Made by a program: the position numbers and the translations under genes
Shown: piece after piece, positions 59,178 to 64,000 of the stretch
How positions within the stretch are numbered: the stretch's first letter is position 1
Layout: the number at the start of each line of letters is the position of its first letter
Assembly: GCF_030406905.1 (NCBI RefSeq)
Contig: NZ_CP129137.1
Coordinates: 5,104,001 to 5,168,000 of the forward strand
DNA: 64,000 nucleotides
From: Streptomyces sp. HUAS CB01
GTDB lineage: Bacteria; Actinomycetota; Actinomycetes; Streptomycetales; Streptomycetaceae
Direction: 5' to 3'
The notes under the pieces: model-generated
What the model was told of the DNA's origin: nothing
The model's input: only the letters and a program-made list of their open reading frames with translations
Database searches by the model: none

Positions 59178-61316
59178 ATGGGGGACGGGACAACTCTGTT
59201 GGAGACGGGGCGGTTTGTGCACGAGCACGCCGTCACCGCGGTGGCCGCGGTGGGCGTGACCGATGCGACGGCCGTCGACGCCGTGGATCCGCTCGAGTCC
59301 CTGACCCCCGTGGAGCCCCTGCCCGTCACCGACGCCGAGGCGGAGACCGAGGCCAGGCACCGTCGCGCCGCCGAGGCGGGGGACGTGACGTCCATGAGCG
59401 TCCTCGGGTCGATGCTCCTGCGCCGCGGCGACCTGGACGGGGCGGAGCCGCATCTGCGCGCGGCCACCGCCGAGGGCGACCGCGCAGCCGCGAACAATCT
59501 GGGAGTGCTGCTGCACCAGCGCGGCTACGCCGACGAGGCGGCCGGCTGGTGGCGGATCGCGGCGGTCGCCGGTTCCGCGGCCGCGGCGCACGCGCTCGGC
59601 CGGCACTTCCGGGAGCGGGGCGACGAGCCGGCCGCCGAGTACTGGCTGCGCCAGTCCGCCGAGCAGGGCCACGCCCTCGGCGCCTACGCGCTGGCCGATC
59701 TGCTCGAGCACCGCAGTGAGCCGGGCGCCGAGCGCTGGCTGCGCGCGGCCGCCGAGCAGGGCCACCGCGAGGCCGCCTACCGGCTGGCACGGGTGCTCGA
59801 GCGACAGTCGCCGGGCGGGGGCGCTCCGGCGGGCCGCCGCCCTGCCGCCGTCGCGGCTCCCGGTGACAGGAGCGCCGGTGCGGCGGACCCCGGTGCGGTC
59901 GGGGGAGCCGCCGCGGTGAAGAGCACCGGAGCGGCCGGGAACCCCGGTGCGGCCAAGGATTCGGACCAGCCCCAGGGCACGGGGACGGGCGGCCGCGGCG
60001 CCGGAGCCGCCCGCATCCCCGCCGCCCGACGCGCCCCGGATTCCCCGGCAGCCGTTTCCGCGGTGAGGGAGGGCCCCGCCGTGGGCACGGCACCCGGAGC
60101 GTCCGAGCACCTCGGCGACGCCGAGCAGTGGTACCGCCAGGCGGCCGCCCGCGGGCACCGCCGGGCCGCGCTGCACCTCGGCGGCATCCTGGAGCGCCGT
60201 GGCGAGCTGAAGGAGGCCGCGCGCTGGTACCTAACCTCCGCCAAGGACGGTGAGGCCCGAGCCGCCTGCGCGCTGGGGTTCCTGCTGAAGGACGCCGGTG
60301 ACGAGGAGAGCGCCGCCGTGTGGTGGCTGCGGGCCGCGCAGGAAGGCGATGGCAACGCTGCCAATGCGCTCGGTGCCCTCCACGCCGCACGCGGTGAGCA
60401 GCAGTCCGCCGAGCGCTGGTACCGCGCCGCCATGGACGCGGGTGACGTGAACGGCGCGTACAACCTCGGTCTGCTGTGCGCGGCCCAGGGCCGCACCGGG
60501 CAGGCCGAGCAGTGGTACCGCCGTGCCGCGTACGCCGGGCACCGCGAGGCCGCCAACGCCCTCGCCGTCCTGCTGCTGCAGGCCGGGGACCCGGTGGGCG
60601 CCGAGCCCTGGTTCTCCAAGGCCGCCGAGGCGGGCAGCGTGGACGCCGCGTTCAACCTCGGCATTCTGTACGCCGGCCGGGACGAGGACCGTACGGCGCT
60701 GCGCTGGTACGAGCGTGCGGCGGCGGCCGGGCACACGGAGGCGGCCCTGCAGGTCGGGATGGCCTGTCTGCGGGACGGGGACGAACAGGCCGCCGAGCGC
60801 CACCTGCGCTGCGCCGCGGGCGGCGGGAGCGCCGAGGCGGCGTTCCGGCTCGCGACGCTGCTCGACGCGCGCCAGCCGCCGCCCGGCGCCCCCGCGCTCG
60901 GTGAGCCCATCGGCGAGAAGACCGAGTGCGAGGAGTGGTACGAGCGGGCCGCCGAGCAGGGGCACCGCCGGGCGCAGGTGCGTATCGGCATGCTCGCCGC
61001 GGCCCGTGGCGACGTCACCGAGGCCGCCCGCTGGTACCGGGAGGCGGCGGAGGCGGGCAGCCGGAACGGCGCGTTCAACCTGGGACTGCTGCTGGCCCGC
61101 GAAGGAAACGAGCGCGAGGCCGCCCTGTGGTGGGCCCGGGCCGCCCGTGCCGGACACGGGCGCGCGGCGCTGCGGCTCGCCCTGCTGGCCGCGCGCCGCG
61201 GTGAGCTGGCGGAAGGCCAGCGCTGGTGCGCCCGTGCGGTGGAGCTGGGGCCCGCCGAGGTCGCCGACCGGGCGGCCGCGCTGCGTGAGGCACTGCACCA
61301 GGAGCTCACGGCCTGA
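59178..61316 (+). CDS. Sel1/TPR-repeat protein
   Basis: A 712-aa soluble protein made of Sel1-type alpha-helical repeats (about 36 residues, consensus A-x3-LG-x-L-x6-G-x3-EA-x2-W-x3-AA-x-AG). About seven repeats lie before residue 225 and about ten after 310, e.g. EAARWYLTSAKDGEARAA and GQAEQWYRRAAYAGHREAAN. Between them is a low-complexity Gly/Ala/Pro linker (about 225-310). Such proteins are scaffolds for protein complexes. The N-terminus before the repeats (LLETGRFVHEHAVTAVAAVG) is unlike a signal peptide. It sits between two identical initiator tRNA genes, which is why I flag the locus. Function unknown. Confidence 0.88.
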   Translation: MGDGTTLLETGRFVHEHAVTAVAAVGVTDATAVDAVDPLESLTPVEPLPVTDAEAETEARHRRAAEAGDVTSMSVLGSMLLRRGDLDGAEPHLRAATAEGDRAAANNLGVLLHQRGYADEAAGWWRIAAVAGSAAAAHALGRHFRERGDEPAAEYWLRQSAEQGHALGAYALADLLEHRSEPGAERWLRAAAEQGHREAAYRLARVLERQSPGGGAPAGRRPAAVAAPGDRSAGAADPGAVGGAAAVKSTGAAGNPGAAKDSDQPQGTGTGGRGAGAARIPAARRAPDSPAAVSAVREGPAVGTAPGASEHLGDAEQWYRQAAARGHRRAALHLGGILERRGELKEAARWYLTSAKDGEARAACALGFLLKDAGDEESAAVWWLRAAQEGDGNAANALGALHAARGEQQSAERWYRAAMDAGDVNGAYNLGLLCAAQGRTGQAEQWYRRAAYAGHREAANALAVLLLQAGDPVGAEPWFSKAAEAGSVDAAFNLGILYAGRDEDRTALRWYERAAAAGHTEAALQVGMACLRDGDEQAAERHLRCAAGGGSAEAAFRLATLLDARQPPPGAPALGEPIGEKTECEEWYERAAEQGHRRAQVRIGMLAAARGDVTEAARWYREAAEAGSRNGAFNLGLLLAREGNEREAALWWARAARAGHGRAALRLALLAARRGELAEGQRWCARAVELGPAEVADRAAALREALHQELTA

Positions 61317-61390
61317 GGAGCCAGCCTCACCCCGCTCACCTGGGCGAACGGGTGAACGGACGGGGATTTGCTCTGGTCCTCGGGGTGACG

Positions 61391-61396
61391 TACTGT
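61391..61396 (+). promoter_or_regulatory. Promoter -10 of second tRNA-fMet
   Basis: TACTGT (61391-61396) with TTGCTC as -35 at 61368-61373, spacing 17 bp; the tRNA begins 13 bp after the hexamer. Confidence 0.65.
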
Positions 61397-61408
61397 TGGG
61401 TTCACCGA

Positions 61409-61482
61409 CGCGGGGTGGAGCAGCTCGGTAGCTCGCTGGGCTCATAACCCAGAGGTCGCAGGTTCAAATCCTGTCCCCGCTA
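61409..61482 (+). tRNA. Initiator tRNA-fMet (CAT), second copy
   Basis: Identical over all 74 nt to the tRNA at 58880-58953. Same initiator features and no encoded CCA. Each copy has TACTGT upstream and its own GC-rich hairpin downstream. Confidence 0.97.
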
Positions 61483-61489
61483 CTCAAGG

Positions 61490-61525
61490 CCGAAGGCCCG
61501 GATCCCATGGGATCCGGGCCTTCGG
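61490..61525 (+). terminator. tRNA terminator, second copy
   Basis: An 18-bp perfect inverted repeat with no spacer (61490-61525), 7 bp after the tRNA; its core resembles the first copy's hairpin. Confidence 0.88.
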
Positions 61526-61593
61526 TGTTCCGCCGTGGTGTAAGCGGCGACAGGTGGGACGCGGAATCGAAGAGCGGGGCGCGGGAAAGAAGA

Positions 61594-61620
61594 ACGGGCG
61601 GGCCGTGGCGGCCCGCCCGT
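61594..61620 (-). terminator. Terminator of catR
   Basis: Perfect 11-bp arms (61594-61604, 61610-61620); on the minus strand it is followed by TTCTTCTTTCCC. Confidence 0.85.
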
Positions 61621-61650
61621 CGACCCGTGCGCGGGCCTCGCTCCGCCGTA

Positions 61651-62067
61651 CTAGGCGCTCGCGCAGTTCGGGCAGATGCCCCGGTACGTGACCTCGACGT
61701 CCGACACCGTGAAGCCGAAGCGCTCCGAGTCGGGCAGGTCCGACAGCGGGTTGCCGTTCGGGTGCACGTCACGGATCGCGCCGCAGCGCGCGCAGACCAG
61801 GTGCTGGTGCGGGCGGTGGGCGTTCGGGTCGTACCGCTTGGCGCGGTGGTCCGTGGCCACTTCCAGGACCTCGCCCAGGGAGACGAGCTCACCCAGCGTG
61901 TTGTACACGGTGGCCCGGGAGATCTCCGGCAGTCGCTCGACGGCGCGGGCGTGCACCTCGTCGGCGGTCAGATGGACGTGCTCACCGTCGAGGACCTCGG
62001 CCACGACGCGCCGCTGCGCGGTCATACGCCAGCCGCGTCCGCGCAGTCGTTCCAACAGGTCGCTCAT
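61651..62067 (-). CDS. catR: Fur-family peroxide/catalase repressor CatR
   Basis: A 138-aa Fur-family regulator of the PerR/CatR branch. The winged helix is residues ~15-75 (RMTAQRRVVAEVL, then SRATVYNTLGELVSLGEV), metal residues lie in HVHLTADEVH and DPNAHRPHQHLVC, and two CxxC pairs (CARCG and CPNCASA) form the structural zinc site. ATG 62067 is the start with the DNA-binding helix placed as in the family. It diverges from katA; the palindrome ACAATG-TC-CATTGT lies in the katA promoter. In Streptomyces CatR represses catalase and itself until peroxide oxidises it, so derepression of katA is expected here. Confidence 0.93.
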   Translation of the reverse strand: MSDLLERLRGRGWRMTAQRRVVAEVLDGEHVHLTADEVHARAVERLPEISRATVYNTLGELVSLGEVLEVATDHRAKRYDPNAHRPHQHLVCARCGAIRDVHPNGNPLSDLPDSERFGFTVSDVEVTYRGICPNCASA

Positions 62068-62127
62068 ACGTATCAGCCTAACAGTCGGGGGAACGGTTCC
62101 CGAACGGATGTGATTTTGGAAGCAAGC

Positions 62128-62155
62128 TTGACTTAGACAATGTCCATTGTAGGAT
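62128..62155 (+). promoter_or_regulatory. katA promoter with overlapping CatR operator
   Basis: TTGACT (62128-62133), 16 bp, TAGGAT (62150-62155). Between and touching them is the perfect palindrome ACAATG-TC-CATTGT (62137-62150), so a bound dimer would block RNA polymerase. The sequence is AT-rich compared with its surroundings. Confidence 0.75.
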
Positions 62156-62220
62156 CGTGCACACCATTGGCCAAGGGGCAGGACTGGCCGGCAATGACGC
62201 AGTTTTCGCAGGAGGCGCAC

Positions 62221-63672
62221 GTGACGCAGGGACCGCTCACCACGGAGGCCGGCGCGCCGGTCGCCGACAACCAGAACAGCGAGACCGCGGGCGCCGGCGG
62301 GCCTGTCCTGGTCCAGGACCAGCTGCTGCTCGAGAAGCTCGCGCACTTCAACCGCGAGCGCATCCCGGAGCGCGTGGTCCACGCCCGGGGCGCCGGCGCC
62401 TACGGCACGTTCACCGTGACCGCGGACGTCACCTCCTACACCCGCGCGAAGTTCCTCTCCCAGGTCGGCAAGCAGACCGAGACGTTCCTGCGCTTCTCCA
62501 CGGTCGCGGGCAACCTCGGCGCGGCGGACGCGGTCCGCGACCCGCGCGGTTTCGCGCTGAAGTTCTACACCGAGGAGGGCAACTACGACCTCGTCGGCAA
62601 CAACACCCCGGTGTTCTTCATCAAGGACGCCATCAAGTTCCCGGACTTCATCCACACGCAGAAGCGCGACCCGTACACGGGCAGCCAGGAGGCGGACAAC
62701 GTCTGGGACTTCTGGGGTCTGTCGCCCGAGTCGACCCACCAGGTGACCTGGCTGTTCGGCGACCGCGGGATTCCCGCCTCGTACCGGCACATGAACGGCT
62801 ACGGCTCGCACACCTACCAGTGGAACAACGAGGCCGGCGAGGTCTTCTGGGTCAAGTACCACTTCAAGACCGACCAGGGCATCAGGAACCTCACCCAGGC
62901 CGAGGCCAACCGCCTCGCCGGTGACGACCCGGACAGCCACCAGCGCGACCTGCGCGAGGCCGTCGAGCGCGGCGACTTCCCGTCGTGGACGGTCCAGGTG
63001 CAGATCATGCCCGCGGCCGACGCGGCGGCCTACCGCTTCAACCCGTTCGACCTCACCAAGGTGTGGCCGCACGAGGACTACCCGCCGATCGAGATCGGCC
63101 GGCTGGAGCTCAACCGCAACCCGGACAACATCTTCGCGGAGGTCGAGCAGTCGATCTTCAGCCCCGCGCACTTCGTGCCGGGCATCGGCCCGTCCCCGGA
63201 CAAGATGCTCCAGGGCCGCCTCTTCGCCTACGGCGACGCCCACCGCTACCGCGTCGGCATCAACGCCGACCACCTGCCGGTGAACCGCCCGCACGCCACC
63301 GAGGCGCGCACCAACTCCCGTGACGGCCTCCTGTACGACGGCCGCCACAGGGGCGCCAAGAACTACGAGCCGAACAGCTTCGGCGGACCCTTCCAGACGG
63401 ACCGGCCGCTGTGGCAGCCGGTTCCGGTCTCGGGCGTCACCGGCGACCACGAGGCCCCGTCGCACTCCGAGGACGACGACTTCGTCCAGGCGGGCAACCT
63501 CTACCGGCTGATGTCCGAGGACGAGAAGGGCCGTCTGGTCGAGAACCTGGCGGGCTCCATCGCCAAGGTCTCCCGGGACGACATCGCCGAGCGGGCGATC
63601 GGCAACTTCCGTCGGGCCGACGGAGACTTCGGCAAGCGGCTGGAGGCCGCGGTCCAGGCCCTGCGCGGCTGA
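62221..63672 (+). CDS. katA: Monofunctional haem catalase KatA
   Basis: A 483-aa clade-3-length catalase. The distal His is in [12 protein letters not shown] (about residue 56), the haem region shows [13 protein letters not shown], the catalytic Asn region is [15 protein letters not shown], and the proximal Tyr is in [13 protein letters not shown] (about 338-350). It disproportionates hydrogen peroxide. GTG 62221 has AGGAGG about 6 nt upstream; an ATG at 62194 is possible but the family begins [14 protein letters not shown] as here. Controlled by CatR through the operator at 62137-62150. The cytoplasmic enzyme is the main vegetative catalase in Streptomyces. Confidence 0.97.
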   Translation: MTQGPLTTEAGAPVADNQNSETAGAGGPVLVQDQLLLEKLAHFNRERIPERVVHARGAGAYGTFTVTADVTSYTRAKFLSQVGKQTETFLRFSTVAGNLGAADAVRDPRGFALKFYTEEGNYDLVGNNTPVFFIKDAIKFPDFIHTQKRDPYTGSQEADNVWDFWGLSPESTHQVTWLFGDRGIPASYRHMNGYGSHTYQWNNEAGEVFWVKYHFKTDQGIRNLTQAEANRLAGDDPDSHQRDLREAVERGDFPSWTVQVQIMPAADAAAYRFNPFDLTKVWPHEDYPPIEIGRLELNRNPDNIFAEVEQSIFSPAHFVPGIGPSPDKMLQGRLFAYGDAHRYRVGINADHLPVNRPHATEARTNSRDGLLYDGRHRGAKNYEPNSFGGPFQTDRPLWQPVPVSGVTGDHEAPSHSEDDDFVQAGNLYRLMSEDEKGRLVENLAGSIAKVSRDDIAERAIGNFRRADGDFGKRLEAAVQALRG

Positions 63673-63703
63673 CGAAACCAGCACTGGACCGCTTGTCGTA
63701 GGA

Positions 63704-63743
63704 GAGCGGGCCGGACCTCCCTCGGGGGAGTTCCGGCCCGCTC
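63704..63743. terminator. Bidirectional hairpin between katA and CBS gene
   Basis: GAGCGGGCCGGA (63704-63715) pairs with TCCGGCCCGCTC (63732-63743), lying between the convergent katA and CBS-domain genes. Confidence 0.8.
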
Positions 63744-63755
63744 GCGTGTCCGCGG

Positions 63756-64000
63756 TCAGCCCGCCAGCGTCGTCGCCTCCGCCCGGTGCCGGGCCGGGGC
63801 CCAGCAGCGGATGATGTCGCGTACGGAGACGATGCCGACGGGTCCTTCGGCGTCGAGCACGATGAGATGACGGAAGCCGCCGTGGGTCATGGCGTCCGCG
63901 GCCTCCTCCAGGGTCCACGAGGGGGCGGCGAAGACGACGTCGGTGGTGGTGTGGGCGGCGGCGGATTCGTGGTCGGGGTCCTGGCCCGCGCCGAGCGAGT
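63756..64000 (-). CDS. CBS-domain protein (partial, C-terminal 80 residues)
   Basis: The window ends inside this gene; 80 codons plus the TGA at 63756-63758 are present. The visible part is the second half of a CBS pair: TDVVFAAPSWTLEEAADAM, GGFRHLIVLDAEGPVGIVSV and RDIIRCWAPARH, the classic strand-helix-strand pattern with GIVSVRD. CBS pairs bind adenosine nucleotides and regulate attached or partner proteins. It is convergent with katA across the hairpin at 63704-63743. The N-terminus, and so the full-length domain architecture, lie outside the window. Confidence 0.85.
   Translation of the reverse strand, partial: SLGAGQDPDHESAAAHTTTDVVFAAPSWTLEEAADAMTHGGFRHLIVLDAEGPVGIVSVRDIIRCWAPARHRAEATTLAG

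Overview
The window is high-GC chromosomal DNA from a Streptomyces-type actinomycete. The evidence is strong third-position G/C bias, Streptomyces-type starts (GTG, TTG and one probable CTG), and a run of genes that I recognise as an actinobacterial core block: DEAD-box helicase, DUF3107, TetR, DUF3152, moeZ, ATL protein, adnA-adnB, nudC, mycoredoxin, uvrD2, wblC/whiB7, ABC1 kinase, ThiF-like protein, DUF2342 protein, PDZ-Lon-like protease and UPF0182. From memory this order follows Mycobacterium tuberculosis Rv3193c-Rv3211, with Streptomyces-specific insertions. It looks like core chromosome rather than a mobile island. I found no integrase, transposase, phage gene or CRISPR array.

Layout. 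0.2-5.3 kb: SUFU-domain protein, a decayed transporter remnant with a surviving palindromic operator, DUF6758 protein, PHP phosphoesterase, MarC membrane protein, a 50-aa protein and a NYN-domain nuclease-like protein. 5.4-13.8 kb: alpha/beta hydrolase, DEAD-box RNA helicase with a four-copy repeat tail, ferritin-like protein, small membrane protein, DUF3107, TetR regulator, acidic 80-aa protein, a second alpha/beta hydrolase and a DUF3152 protease-like protein. 14.0-18.8 kb: a four-gene overlapping operon with a PelF-like glycosyltransferase, a polytopic membrane protein, an SDR epimerase and a spherulin-4 (GH135-like) protein. I read this as a candidate Pel/galactosaminogalactan-type polysaccharide locus. 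18.9-27.5 kb: moeZ, a short element bounded by inverted repeats, two tandem Tap-like lipoprotein peptidases, a 983-aa flippase/kinase-like membrane protein and an ATL DNA-repair protein.

27.8-42.4 kb is a DNA repair and redox segment: AdnA-AdnB helicase-nuclease, M20 peptidase, NudC, mycoredoxin, UvrD2, and the antibiotic-stress regulator WblC with a ~600-nt leader that contains an ORF and an intrinsic terminator. 42.5-58.8 kb: zinc-ribbon-like small protein, ABC1 kinase coupled to a ThiF-like protein, M48-type metalloprotease, a TerD-AIM24 fusion followed by two AIM24 proteins, Nudix hydrolase coupled to a DUF2342 zincin-like protein, SDR, MoaE, 56-aa membrane protein, PDZ-Lon protease, PPA1309-family protein and UPF0182. 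58.9-64 kb: two identical initiator tRNAs flank a Sel1/TPR-repeat protein, then a CatR-type Fur repressor diverges from catalase across a palindromic operator. A CBS-domain gene is cut by the window edge.

Regulation visible in the sequence. At least a dozen starts lie 6-7 nt (one 9 nt) after a -10-like hexamer with no ribosome binding site, which implies leaderless transcripts. Many genes are separated by perfect 12-18 bp hairpin terminators. Several operons are translationally coupled by ATGA, GTGA or ATGTCTGA overlaps. All family names were assigned by reading motifs, without database searches.
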